From assembly GCA_965153355.1 (NCBI GenBank), contig OZ231126.1:53940001-54004000 (forward strand): a stretch of 64,000 nt of DNA, written 5' to 3'. The notes below the pieces were generated by a model. The model did not search any database, had not been told where the DNA came from, and saw nothing but the letters and a program-made list of their open reading frames with translations. The stretch comes from Flaccisagitta enflata. Its lineage: Eukaryota > Chaetognatha > Sagittoidea > Aphragmophora. The position numbers were made by a program, and so were the translations under genes. Of the stretch, positions 24,812 to 52,009 are shown piece after piece (within the stretch, counting starts at the first letter, position 1; every line of letters starts with the position of its first letter).

Positions 24812-26212
24812 CTGCGCCCAGAAATCGTTACAAAAGGGCTTGAATGTCTGCTGCATGTGACCTGGTATTATTGCACCCAGAAATCGTTATAATTTGGCTT
24901 GAATTTCTGCGGCATGTGGCCTTGTATTATCGCGCCCAGTAATTGTCACAAATTGGCTTGAATGTCTGCTGCATGTAGCCTTGTATCATTGCAATCGGAA
25001 ATCGTTATAAATTGGCTTGAATGTCTGCTGCATGTGGCCTTGTACAATTGCACCAAGAAATTGTTATAAATTGGCTTGAATGTCTGCTGCATGTGGCCTT
25101 GTATTATTGAGCCCAGAAATTGTTATAAATCGGCTTGAAAATCTGCTGCATGTGGCCTTCTATTATTGCGCCCAGAAATTGTTATAAATCGGCTTGCATA
25201 TCTGCTGAATGTAGCCTTGTATTATTGCACCCAGAAATTGTTATGAATTGGCTTGCATATCTGCTGCATGTGGCCTTGTATTATTGAGCCCAGAAATTGT
25301 TATAAATTGGCTTGAAAATCTGCTGCATGTGGCCTTCTATTATTGCGCCCAGAAATTGTTATAAATTGGCTTGCATATCTGCTGAATGTGGCCTAGTATT
25401 ATTGCACCCAGAAATTGTTATGAATTGGCTTGAATATCTGCTGAATGTGGCCTTCTATTATTGCGCCCAGAAATTGTTATAAATCGGCTTGCATATCTGC
25501 TGAATGTGGCCTTGTATTATTGCACCCAGAAATTGTTATGAATTGGCTTGAATATCTGCTGAATGTGGCCTTGTATTATTGCGCCCCGAAATTGTTATAA
25601 ATTGGCTTGAATATCTGCTGCATGTGGCCTTGTATTATTGCGCCCAGAAATTGTTATAAATCGGTTTGAATATCTGCTGAATGAGGCCTTTTATTATTGC
25701 ACCCAGAAATTGTTATAAATCGGCTTGAATATCTGCTGAATGTGGCCTTGTATTATTGCGCCCAGAAATTGTTATAAATCGGCTTGAATATCTGCTGCAT
25801 TTGGCCTTGTATTATTGCGCCCAGAAATTGTTATAAATTGGCTTGAATATCTGCTGCATGTGGCCTTGTATTATTGCACCCAGATTTCGTTATAAATTGA
25901 CTTGAATATCTGCTGCATGTGGCCTTGTATTATTGCACCCAGATATCGTTATAAATCGTCTTGAATATCTGCTGCATGTGGCCTTGAATTATTGCACCCA
26001 GATATCATTATAAATCGGCTTGATTATCTGCTGCATGTAGCCTTGTATTATTGCATTTAGATTTCATTATCAATCGGCTTGAATATCTGCTGCATGTGGC
26101 CTTGTATCATTGCGCCCAGATTTCGTTATAAATCGGCTCAAATATCTGCTGCATGTGGTCTTGTATTATTGCACCCAGATATCGTATTAAATCGGTTTGA
26201 ACGTCTGCCGCG
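24812..26212. repeat. 59-bp tandem repeat array (~23-24 copies)
   Basis: Consensus unit contains TCTGCTGCATGTGGCCTTGT, ATTATTGCGCCCAGAAATTG and TTATAAATCGGCTTGAATA. The period is 59 bp (TCTGCTGC at 25083 and 25142). Units alternate between CTGCATG and CTGAATG and between GCGCCC and GCACCC. The first and last units are more diverged. Scattered stops in all frames argue against coding. Confidence 0.93.
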
Positions 26213-26755
26213 GATCGAAAATTGTTTATGGGACAACCGTCCGCGTTCGTCATTGAATGACTCAGACGGTTGAACGCCCTTCAAACTATTTTGACAAAGC
26301 ATTCTTTTTTTTTTCTTTTTTTGAAATGCACGCGCAATGATGTGACGAAAGAAAACCCATACGAACGGTTGAATCTACTGGTCCAGATAACGTATCATAT
26401 TCCATTCATGGTGTTAAATGCGCTTTATCTTGCGTTTTGAAATGTAACAACCTCTCGCAATCATCATTAACTAAATGAACATCCCCTCACGGATCATAAA
26501 AGCCCAGTTTTGTCTATCTATTCGTCTGTCCGTCTACCCACTAGCAAACCATCGTTCTTTCCTTACAACAGTCACTGTGGTCACTCCCCATTTTTCGGAG
26601 GAATGAACAGATTTGAAGAATGCTCCACCGAGTTGTTTTTTTTTCATTTTTCTTTTTCCCTCTTTTTGTCTTTTTGTGAATTGCTTTAGCAATTTACTTT
26701 AGTACCACCCCATGACTCTACTTTTTTTTTTCTTTTTCTTTTTCTTTTTGAGGGT
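26213..26755. other. Unassigned spacer
   Basis: T-rich stretches; no gene recognised. Confidence 0.4.
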
Positions 26756-26940
26756 TTATCTTTTTGCCGTTTTTCCCCTACATGTACATTGGGTTTTGTC
26801 TCTCTGCCGTCTTTCCCCTACACTGGGTTTTGTCTCTGTGCCATCTTTCCCCTACTCTGGGTTTTATCTTTTTGTCGTCTTTCCTCTATACTGGGTTTGG
26901 TCTCTCTGCCGTCTTTGCCCTATACTGGGTTTTATTACCA
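26756..26940. repeat. ~39-bp tandem repeat
   Basis: About five units, each with GGGTTTTGTCTCTCTGCCGT and CTTTCCCCTACACT-like sequence. Two diverged units recur at about 27820-27900. Confidence 0.75.
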
Positions 26941-27094
26941 GTAAAGGCGGCTCTCGCCATAGAAAAAAAGTCGTAAGTGTGAGGTTTTGGATTTCTTGTG
27001 ATTGTGTTTTGTCTGGTTGATTGCCTTTTTTTTCTCTGGGCATCTTTTTGGTTTGTTCCACTCTCTACATGTGTTTCTCTGTTTGTTCTTTGTT

Positions 27095-27214
27095 TGCCCT
27101 TCTCTTTCTCTCTTTCTCTCTCTCTTTCTCTCTCCCATTCTCATTTTCTCTCTCCCCTTCTCTCTCTCTCCCCTCTCTCTCCCCTTTTCTCTCTCTCTCT
27201 CTCCCCTTCTTTCA
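27095..27214. repeat. CT-rich low-complexity tract
   Basis: CTCTCT/TTTCTCTC/CCCC blocks on the + strand immediately before a GTCY-core element. Confidence 0.85.
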
Positions 27215-27386
27215 TGTAATATGGGGTTACAATATTGTTGCGGACAGGTGGACAGAGGCATCCAACCCCCGTCCACACACCAACTTTAACCCCCACACAC
27301 AAGCATCTAGACCACTTGTTTTTCCACTTTTTCACTTGGACGAACAGACGCACCAACAGACCAATGGATGGACTGACGGACAAAGC
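27215..27386 (-). repeat. GTCY-core element, GTGACGCGGGGTCAC subfamily, truncated
   Basis: ATATGGGGTTACAATATTGT, GGACAGAGGCATCCAACCCC and a GACGAAC/GACTGACGGAC core. The closing hairpin is missing, so this copy is 3'-truncated. Confidence 0.65.
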
Positions 27387-28481
27387 CAGAGTTGAAATGA
27401 GAGAAACTGCGCTGCGAGGATACACAATCATCACCTGGGACATTTCAATATTCAAATAGACTTCAACTAACTCAATTCCTCGTTTATGGGAAAAATGCAA
27501 AAAATGCAAAAAAATATAAAAAGATTTAAAAAATCATAGCTCCAAAACATCATAGCTCCAAAACTATCGATCGCACAGAATTCTGCTTGGCGTCATCTGA
27601 AAGAGGAGAGTTAGTTCTTTTTTAGCTCTTTAATTTCCTGCGTAGTCCCATTTTGTCCGAAAAATGCATCAACTTGCTCAAACGCCTCTTAAAACAAAGG
27701 GAAATCCGTTTTCCTCTGCAGGACTCAAAAAGACCGAAGGGACTTCGTCTCTTCGACTTTTTTCCAATGAATTGCATTAGCAATTCACTTTAGATTTTTG
27801 ACTCATCTGTTTTTCTCATATACTGGGTTTTGTGTTTATGCAGTTTTTCCCCTACATAGAGTTTTGTCCTCATATTTGATTTTTTATACTAGGTTTTATT
27901 TCTTTGCATTCTAACTTTTTAAATTCGTTTTGATATTTTGATATTTCATTGAAAAATTAATCTTAATTAAAAACAACATATTAAACACCTGCAATTCACA
28001 TCTTTTGGCGACAGCCACTGGTTTTGTCTTTTTTTCACTCTGCGAAGAAAAAACGCAAGCGAAGTAAGAAGTTTTCAGCCCATGCAACTCTCCGCAATAT
28101 TGTTGGGAAGCGATGAATCGCTCGAATCGCTCGATCGTGCGGCTTTTTGCTTCTTATCTTACTTTTTTTTTCTGTTTCATTCGTTTCTTCAAACTTCCTT
28201 TTTCCCAATTTTTTTATCTTTATTTCCCAGTTGTGCCGTCCGTTGGTCGGCGGTCGCGTCGGTCGGTGGTATGGTCGAAAAAAAGCCGGCGTCAAAGCCT
28301 GTCACGTCGAGAAACTAGCTTAATGCTCATATGTAAAACCTTAATCAAATTCATTGTAATTGTAGTTTGTTTGTAGCAATCGACAGCCTATTTGTGGCAG
28401 CGTGCCAACCCGATCGCGATCGGTGCTCAACCCCTCGTGAAGCCATTTATTTTAAATTCAAAATGGGAAGAAATAACATTG
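27387..28481. other. Unassigned spacer
   Basis: Includes a short relative of the 14140/22020 repeat (AGAATTCTGCTTGGCGTCATC near 27580). Nothing coding recognised. Confidence 0.4.
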
Positions 28482-29259
28482 TACTATCTTGGAAAAAAAA
28501 TCATCCAGCACGTTTATATGTATATCTCAGGTTAGAATCAACCAATTATCCAAAAATTGGTGAGATAATCAAAGCCCTTTAAATTTGCAAACAATCTACA
28601 TACGCAATTCATATCCCTTTAGCTCTATACGTTTAAAGATTAAACAACTTTGATTGAAATACTTCAATTTTGCTTTTTCTATTTCTAGATTTTGAATGAG
28701 ATCAATGTTTTTTAATTTTTTTCTAAATGCATTGAGCTAGACAGATGCGGTTTGCGTAGACTGCTTGCAAATTTGAAGGGCTTCATTTGAGTCACCAATT
28801 TTTAGTCGCGTGCACGCGACTCTACAACCCGCTTTGTCCGTCGGTCGGTCGGTCGGTTGGTCCGTCACACTTTACTTTTTTTATGATTTTATTTCTTTGA
28901 CCTCACTGCTCTTGCCCAAATGGTCTGATGACCGCAGAAATAGCCCCTGCCCACCCGCACGCGACTTCGGTAGCCGTGTATCCGGCCTTGCTCTATGATT
29001 CGATGAGTCTTTTGGTAGCTATGACTGTAAATGTAGCAGAAGAAGTGATAAAAAAAGATTGTGAGGAAGATCTGGAGACCCATAACAACGGAATACATCA
29101 AGAAGCTCTATAAATCGCTTCCCCAACAAATGGCGGCCTTGATTCAGCCAAAAGGAGCTCACACTAATTATTCATAGATTTTTAACTGAATTATATCTGT
29201 TTCTATGCCAATGAATATGTTTTTATCAAAGAGCAGAAGAACTTTTTTCCAAGATAGTA
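28482..29259. mobile_element. Mariner-like MITE, copy 2, with nested GTCY-core element
   Basis: Ends TACTATCTTGG and CCAAGATAGTA with TA at both termini; the interior matches copy 1 at 4306-4898. Removing the nested element at 28804-28991 leaves about 590 bp, the length of copy 1. The comparison gives an empty-site/filled-site pair for the nested element. Confidence 0.8.
28804..28991 (+). repeat. GTCY-core element nested in a MITE
   Basis: AGTCGCGTGCACGCGACTCT, (GTCG)n core, CTGCCCACCCGCACGCGACT, GTATCCGGCCTTG. Copy 1 of the host MITE reads T5-CTATGATTC at the equivalent position (near 4636), so the element is a clean insertion after the T run with no duplicated target of more than about one base. 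Confidence 0.85.
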
Positions 29260-29680
29260 CAATTAAATTCCTTTTACAATTTAGGCGGATAGCCAAATTG
29301 TTTTTTGAAATTGTGGTTTTGCGGGATTTGCTCCTTGTCTTCCCCGCATGCATTAAACAGCGAAATTCTTTCTTTAAAAAAAAGATTTGACATTATTCAG
29401 CATTCTGTGACTCGACCTGTAGCTGTAGCTTTCAAAAAACCATTCTTGAAAGAGCAATTTTTCTTCACGTGCTAACTCATAGGATCTACTCTTTATAAGT
29501 TCGATTACTTGCAATGAATTCTACAACGTGCGCAACCAACCGTACAAATGGCCAGTAGCCAATGTCACATCGACCTAACATGCTTTCATTTCGATAAAAC
29601 GTCATGAAGAAAAAAAAAACAAAGATGAGCGATCAATGAATCTGAAAATAGCGCAACAATTGTGCAACGATTCAAGATTG

Positions 29681-30003
<323 letters not shown>

Positions 30004-31396
30004 AAATAACCACAACCACAACAGCGTCAAGGTCAACCATAATTTTCCGCCCAACAAACATTTCTTTTTCTCCTTTCTCCATCGGAATCACATTGGCGTC
30101 GGATTTAAGTGGTTTCTTCAGAAGTCGTGGCCACGCCTCAATAATTTTTCCTTCCCCTTTCATAATTCTTTCTTTCTCCCCCTTCAATTCGTTTCCAATC
30201 CAATGTGCTGATTTTGATGGGGGGAAAAAAGACTATTCGTTGCTCCGTTTTACTGTTTGCCAATCGATTATATGGGTCGGGTAGTCAATTGGTCTATCCG
30301 TTGGTATGTCATTCACTTTACTTCCTTCTTTCAATCTTTTTCTTCGTAACTAATCAGTAAACATGTCGGTGTTTTATGTTAAAACCAATGATATGTGCAT
30401 CTTTTTCTACATACATATTTAGATTTACCAAGTTTCATAACCCTCTTACAACTTCCTGGTAGAGCCGTTTCCCCTCTCCAAATACCGTGGGATTCAATGG
30501 AAGCCTCATAGCAGAAGTTTGTTGTTCAGCTTTCCACTTCTAACTAGGAAATAAGTACATCACATGTGAAAATTACTGTGAGCTTTGGAAGAGAGCTACA
30601 CCCAAAGAAATTGAACTATTGACCGAAGCTTGGTTGTATCTAAAAGTTTAGATAACTCCCCAAAATGAGATGAATATGGCAATTATAGCAATGATAGCAT
30701 GAATTATCAGGATTAAGGGGCACAAGTAGGGAAATGGACACTGTGGTTCTCTTTTTTCAATTAGGTAATCTCTAACCAATTTTGGGCTGAGTTGATGGTC
30801 CCGATCAATGCCAGAAGACAGCTATAACAATACCCTTCCCCTAAACTATAATCAATTATTGAATATTTTAACTTATTTTTTAAGATATGAAGATATGATG
30901 CATTTAATAAAAAGTATAGCCTAAGGTATTATGATAGTGTTTCAAAACACCATTTTTAGGTATGTATGTGTATGAAATGGAAGTTTACACTATAAACTAT
31001 ATTTTTCCAAATTTTCTTCAAGTTATGTTTCCTTTTGAATAATTATGAGATTATATCGGATGAATTGTTGCACATGCAACAAGCAGCACACTTCAAAAAT
31101 TGATGCTTCAGTTCAGGTGTAGAAATAATTATTTGCTAGGTAGTATTTCATACTAGGGAAAGGCGGCCCTATTACTTATTAGGATCTTGTCATGGCCAGG
31201 AAACATTACAAATCTTGTCATGATTATATAAATGATTACAGTCCGTAGAGTAAGATAGTTTTCCGAAAGGTATGATTTTGTCATCCCAACCCTGCTGTTT
31301 ATCGGTTTGTCTTTATGACCTTGTCTTTTGACCTTGTCTTTGACCTTGCGTTTTTCCTACATTTTCGCGTGGTTTATAGGGTTTTTACACTTGTTT
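30004..31396. other. Unassigned spacer
   Basis: No exon or repeat-family member recognised in about 1.4 kb. Confidence 0.4.
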
Positions 31397-31482
31397 AGTC
31401 GCGTGCTACGCGACTCTACATATCACTTTGTCTTTCGGCCCGTTGCACGCGTTGGTCTGTCGGTCTGTCGGTTCGTCACACA
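31397..31482 (+). repeat. GTCY-core element, 5' half only
   Basis: AGTCGCGTGCTACGCGACTC hairpin, CATATCACTTTGTC, GTCTGTCGGTCTGTCGGTTC core, CGTCACACAACTTCACTT. The distal half is absent. Confidence 0.7.
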
Positions 31483-32490
31483 ACTTCACTTCCCTGCGTA
31501 TTTGAATCGAAGGAAAGAAAGTTAGGGGGATAAAAGTTTCCTTTGTTCATTTTTCTTGCACTTTCGCTTTTTTTGTCATCCTTGTGACGTTGTTCTCCTG
31601 ATCTTGTTTTTTAGAATTCAATAGAAATTCTTACTCCCAAATTCATTTGAATCTGAATTTTTCAGTTTATCAGGGTGGAATACGTGCACCCATGCAAAGT
31701 TCAATTGCAGTCTTTCCTTAAGATGCTGATGTTGATTCCATGGGTTCCTGCTTCTCATGCTGTGTTTGTGCCATTCCATCGCTAAGACGTCCAATCCCTT
31801 TCTAAATGTTGTTCACGTATCTCAAAACAGAGTACGCTGTGACACCTCTTCCTCCCACCCCACTGCCCGCGACCTGCTCAGAGCGATTTCCTCAACCCAT
31901 CCGACTTTTCCTTAACCGTGATGTATGAGACTTTAATTTCCTTTTTTTCCTTCTGGCGAAATTCTTTTTGCATTCATGAGGCAAACGGAAACAAAATTGT
32001 TTTCTTCAACTCGGAATCGAAAATGGAGAAATTCTCTTGAATCTTAATTTCCTTTTGTTTTTTATTTTCTCTCCTTTTGTTTTCATTTGAAAAAAAAAAA
32101 GAACATTTCTGCAACTTTTCCGCTTCACCAATGTTAAGAAAATATCTTTCCTTCATATGTCATTTGAAACTCCTCTTTGAGTTTGTGTCGGGCGGTTTGT
32201 CTGTGCTTGTGTCCATCCGCCCTCTTAGCCCCGCTACGCCCATGCCTAGTAAAAGATACATTCATTTGCCGTTTGGTCAACATTATCTATTTTCGTGGTC
32301 TGCATTTCTCAGTGGCACCACCACATTTTGCACCATCGCCATAAAGACTCCAATGCTCAGTTTTAATTTGTCTCAATGCGCAACTGCGTTTGTTGGTCAA
32401 TCTTTCTCTCTTTTCTGTTTGTCTCAGCTCACCGCTCTCTGTGTCTTCTTCATAACCTGTCAGTCTTTTTCCGTGTTTCTGTCAGTCTGC
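31483..32490. other. Spacer upstream of the LRRC8-like coding start
   Basis: Non-coding or 5'-untranslated; no promoter element can be defended. The first coding exon begins right after a likely 3' splice site (CCCCCACCAG at 32665-32674), so at least one 5'-UTR exon probably lies upstream. Confidence 0.4.
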
Positions 32491-32492
32491 GT

Positions 32493-32575
<83 letters not shown>
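32491..32575. repeat. (CT)n microsatellite upstream of LRRC8-like exon 1
   Basis: About 85 bp of CT on the sense strand, 100 bp before the proposed acceptor at 32674. Confidence 0.95.
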
Positions 32576-32576
<1 letters not shown>

Positions 32577-32675
32577 ATTTTCAGTGTATTTATGACCATC
32601 GCATAATTTCTGAGACTTTCCAATAAAATCAACAATTCCACTAATTGCGTGCCAATAAATCTCTCCCCCACCAGA

Positions 32676-47244
<14,569 letters not shown>

Positions 47245-48192
47245 TGAGAAAATCAAAGGAAGAATAGCGTGTATTTATTTGTACAGTCAAAACTATTTAT
47301 TGAGTTTTTTTTAAGGAGAAAAATGACTTTTTCATTTTTTGCGTTTGAATGAATGATGAGTGATAAAGCATTTGCAATGAATACGGAAGCAGGCTGACAG
47401 ACAAGCCACCGACTAAAGAATCAAATGAATATCTCAACATGCGACGAAGCTTGATTTGACAGCCCCAATTGTCAGAAAAGATGAAAATAGAAAATATTCT
47501 CTACACTAAAAAGATGCGCTGTGCAATCACGTCAATTATTGGATTCAGATATCAGACTGACAATGTGAATGATGTTTCTCTTTATAAAAAGATTAACTGA
47601 AGATGGTGTATGTTTTTGTTTTGAGCTTTTCACCCACCCGCTTGCCTTACAAATATCGTGCCATTTCCAAAGCTTGGATTTTTTCGCTTTATAGAAAATA
47701 GATGGAGATACATGTACTACGCAACAACCGTTTTTGCGTTGCCCTAAAATCGCTATCAGGCAATGGCGTAATTAAAACTCTTATCCTGAATTAGCAACGA
47801 TTTGATGTTACTAGATTTATTCTTCCGACTTTTGTCTGTTTTCTCTTTAGGCACTGACACACAGCTCATTAAAATTACCAAAACACATAATTTCTACGAC
47901 TAAGAAATGACATCCCACGCATAATGGCATAATGAAATCGTCATGAGAATGTGATGCAGTAAGTCTGCCTACGCCTGCTCTTGCGACAAAACAATGCGAA
48001 TAATCATAATGCTGCATAATTACATCATGGTCATCAGTCCCAATGTGTCGGAATAAGGATTAACCTACAATCAACACGTGGGAATGTACAGACACTTTCA
48101 TGCGCCGCTACTCCGGAAATCCAAACGAATGATTAATGGATAGCCCTGTACATTTTAGGTAAGTTTTACGCACCAAAAGCATTTTTAATTTT
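47245..48192. other. 3' flank of the LRRC8-like gene
   Basis: No canonical AATAAA within the first 500 bp; GATAAA-type variants exist (for example near 47363). No other feature recognised. Confidence 0.4.
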
Positions 48193-48312
48193 AGTCGCGT
48201 GCACGCGACTCTACAACCAGCTCTGTCCGTCGGTCTGTCCGTCACGCTTAGCTTTTTTTCACCGCCCCTGCCCACCCGCACGCGACTAAGGTAGCCGTGT
48301 ATCCGGTCTTGT
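48193..48312 (+). repeat. GTCY-core element, short
   Basis: AGTCGCGTGCACGCGACTCT, GTCCGTCGGTCTGTCCGTC core, CTGCCCACCCGCACGCGACT, GTATCCGGTCTTGTTTT. The internal A/T segment is reduced. Confidence 0.8.
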
Positions 48313-48690
48313 TTTAACGATATACGGTTGAATCCCGCTCTAATGGATTTCAAGGGACCAACAATTATTATTTACTATTGATAGGAGGTCTTAAATTTCA
48401 GCACTAAAATTTTTCAACGTCGCTTCATTTTTCTTCCGCTCAATAAAAATCTAAGAAAAAAATTATTTAATTCTCTGAAGCTGGACGTATCGTTTTAAAC
48501 ATAATGTAAGGAAAAGAATAAAAAAGTCGCCAACACGTTCTCGCCAATTTTAATGTGGAATCTCTAAAGCAAACCGATATGTCATTTTTGATGGAAACAA
48601 ATTTCTGTTTTTTGCTCACGAACGGCCGGGGCACTGTAAAAACACAACGGGCATGATTCAAAGGTTGAGATATATCATACCCCCACAGAA
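48313..48690. other. Unassigned spacer
   Basis: Contains a GTTGAATCCCGCTCTAATGG segment that recurs at 52616 (GTTGAACCCCGCTCTAACGG) and, inverted, at about 52770-52799; a minor dispersed repeat. Confidence 0.45.
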
Positions 48691-50767
48691 TTCCATAATT
48701 TATGGCCATTTTATGGGTCATTTTTTATGAAATCATAAAAAATACCCCAAAAAAAAGCATAAATTTATGGTATTTTATTAAGCATAATTTATGGCCCAAA
48801 AAACTCCATAAATTTATGGGCGATAGGTACCAAAAAATTTATGAAATTTTTTTCCATAAATTTATGCTGAAAACATATGACTTTTTTATGAATTTAAAGA
48901 AAAGCATAAAAAGACATACATTTTTTTGCCATAAATTTACTAGTACCTATTGCCCATAAATTTATGATCGTTTTTCGTCATAAATTAATGCAAAAAATAA
49001 TGCATAAATTTATGCAAAAAAACATATGATTTTTTATGATTTCAAAAAAAATCATAAAAAAACAGCGTTTTTTTGCCATAAATTTATGGACACAAATTGC
49101 CCATAAATTTATGATCATTTTAGGCCATAAATTATTGCCAAAAATATGCATAAATTTATGGCAAAAAACATAAAATTTTTTATGATTCCAAAGAAAATCA
49201 TAAAAAAACAGCGTTTTTTTGCCATAAATTTATGGACACAAATTGCCCATAAATTTATGATCATTTTTGGCCATAAATTAATGCCAAAAATATGCATAAA
49301 TTTATGGCAAAAAACATAAGATTTTTTATGATTCCAAAGAAAATCATAAAAAAACGGTGTTTTTTTGCCATAAATTTATGGACACAAATTGCCCATAAAT
49401 TTATGATCATTTTAGGCCATAAATTAATGCCAAAAATATGCATAAATTTATGGCAAAAAACATAAGATTTTTTATGATTCCAAAGAAAATCATAAAAAAA
49501 CAGCAAATTGCCCATAAATTTATGATCAGCAAATTGCCCATAAATTTATGATCATTTTTGGCCATAAATTAATGCCAAAAATATGCATAAATTTATGGCA
49601 AAAAACATAAGATTTTTTATGATTCCAAAGAAAATTGCCCATAAATTTTTTATGATTTAATGATTTATAATTTAATGCCAAAAATATGCATAAATTTATG
49701 GCAAAAAACATAAGATTTTTTATGATTCCAAAGAAAATTGCCCATAAATTCATGATCAGCAAATTGCCCATAAATCTATGATCATTTTTGGCCATAAATT
49801 AATGCCAAAAATATGCATAAATTTATGGCAAAAAACATAAGATTTTTTATGATTCCAAAGAAAATCATAAAAAAACAGCAAATTGCCCATAAATTTATGA
49901 TCAGCAAATTGCCCATAAATTTATGATCATTTTTGGCCATAAATTAATGCCAAAAATATGCATAAATTTATGGCAAAAAACATAAGATTTTTTATGATTC
50001 CAAAGAAAATCATAAAAAAACGGCGTTTTTTTGCCATAAATTTATGGACACAAATTGCCCATAAATTTATGATCATTTTAGGCCATAAATTAATGCCAAA
50101 AATATGCATAAATTTATGGCAAAAAACATGAAATTTTTTATGATTCCAAAGAAAATCATAAAAAAACAGCGTTTTTTTGCCATAAATTTATGGACACAAA
50201 TTGCCCATAAATTTATGATCATTTTTTGTCATAAATTAATGCAATAAATAGGCATAAATTTATGGCAAAAAACTTGTTATTTTTTATGAGTCCTACAAAA
50301 AATGCTTTTTTTTTGCCATGAAATAATGGGTACAAATCGCCTTTAAATTTATGATCATTTTTTGTCATAAATTAATGCAATAAAAAGGCATAAATTTATG
50401 CGAAAAAACATATGATTTTTTATGATTCAAAAAAAAAAAATCCTACAAAAAATGCTTTTTTTTTGCCATAAAATTATGGGTACAAATCACCCATGAATTT
50501 ATGATCATTTTTTGTCATAAATTAGTGCCAAAAATATGCATAAATTTATGGCAAAAAATACAAAATTTTTTGTGATTTCAAAGAAAATCATAAAAATACA
50601 GCATTTTTTTGCCATAAATTTATGGGTACAAATTGCCAATAAATTTATGATCATTTTTTGTCATAAATCAATGCAATAAATAGGCATGAATTTATGGCAA
50701 AAAACTTGTTATTTTTTATGAGTCCTACAAAAAATGCTTTTTTTTGCCATAAAATAATGGGTACAAA

Positions 50768-50772
<5 letters not shown>
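48691..50772 (-). repeat. 146-bp AT-rich satellite, left array
   Basis: About 2.1 kb of the satellite in reverse orientation, with the palindrome CATAAATTTATG several times per unit plus TTTTATGATT and CCAAAGAAAATC segments. Several units carry internal deletions (49500-49900). The outer part is diverged. The 60-89-residue frames (HIFGINLWPK...) are repeat translations. Confidence 0.92.

Positions 50773-50836
<64 letters not shown>
50773..50836. repeat. (CT)n microsatellite
   Basis: CT run that starts exactly where the left satellite array stops. Confidence 0.96.
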
Positions 50837-50840
<4 letters not shown>

Positions 50841-51009
50841 ATTTTTTCAGCAGCCAAGTCGCAGCATTGTAGCAGCCGACGGGAAAGGCTGTTCTCCATT
50901 AAACTTTTTTTACGGCTTTAAATGGACGGATTTTATTGATCCATGTTACGGATTATGTTCTTAATTAACGGATTTTCATTGATCTTTTGTCACGGATTGT
51001 TTTATTTTT

Positions 51010-51247
51010 AGTTGCGGACACGCAACTCTATAAGAGGCTTTGTCCGTCCGTCTGTCCGTCCGTCCGTCCGTCCGTCCGTCCGTCCGTCCGTCCGTCCGTC
51101 CGTCCGTCCGTCCGTCTGTCGGTCTGTCGGTCCGTCGGTCCGTCGGTCCGTCGGTCCGTCCGTAACCATCGAGTCAAAAAGTGGGAAAACGCGCATTTCC
51201 GCCCCTGCCCACCCGTCCGCAACTGATGGCCGTGTATCCGGCCTTGT
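51010..51247 (+). repeat. GTCY-core element with expanded core
   Basis: AGTTGCGGACACGCAACTCT hairpin, a core of about 120 bp of GTCC then GTCG/GTCT units (51043-51165), CCTGCCCACCCGTCCGCAAC, GTATCCGGCCTTGTT. It has the longest core of any copy here. Confidence 0.85.
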
Positions 51248-52009
51248 TATGAATATTGTTTCTATGGACTCTGTTGGAAAAAGTCAACCTATCACAACTT
51301 TCATGGGCTCTCCATCAAAGTGGGTTTTTATAATTGTCATCATTGTAATTGTTCTCTGTTTCGTAAATTCATTCATTCATTCACTTAAGTACTTTTCTGC
51401 ATACTCAGGAAGTCTTTTCGATAGTTTTTTTTTTTTTAAAGATCCCGATTGCTTCCATCAAGAAGCAATGAGTTGCACCTTATGCATCACAATCTGAGGA
51501 GGGTGTAAGCCTAGTGATGCTAAACGCGGGCGAAAACAACTTTTGCTAGACAATTTTCTCATCTCATTTCCAAAAATTTCTGCGCATATTCATTCTTAAA
51601 CAAACTATTTTTTTTATTGTTTTCAATTTGTTCATTGTTCAATTTTTTATCAATTAAATGTTAAAAGAATCAAATCCTACATGCTTATCTTAAACTCAGA
51701 GATCAGTCTCAATACCGAATTTATGCTAGCTTCCGTTGTGCTAAAAAAAAAAGACAAAAAATCGACCCGATACATTTGTGTTTTGGTGAATCATGAAGAT
51801 TAATTAGAATTACAGAAAATCGACCCGATAAATCGCCCAGTCGATAGTATCATGACACCTCTGCCTCCATTTCCTTCACCTTGATAATTCAAAGCGGAAG
51901 TAAAATAACGTTTTGCATGAGGTTTAAGAGAGTTTCATGTTGGGGACTTGGGGTTACCATTTTTTTCTGCAGTAATGAGTAAAGCAGATATTAGGTCTAG
52001 GGATTTTTT
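51248..52009. other. Unassigned spacer
   Basis: Nothing recognised. Confidence 0.4.

Noticed and set aside
24812-26212. Regular repeat spacing suggesting a CRISPR-like array
   Set aside because: Units are contiguous 59-bp repeats without unique spacers, in an animal genome.
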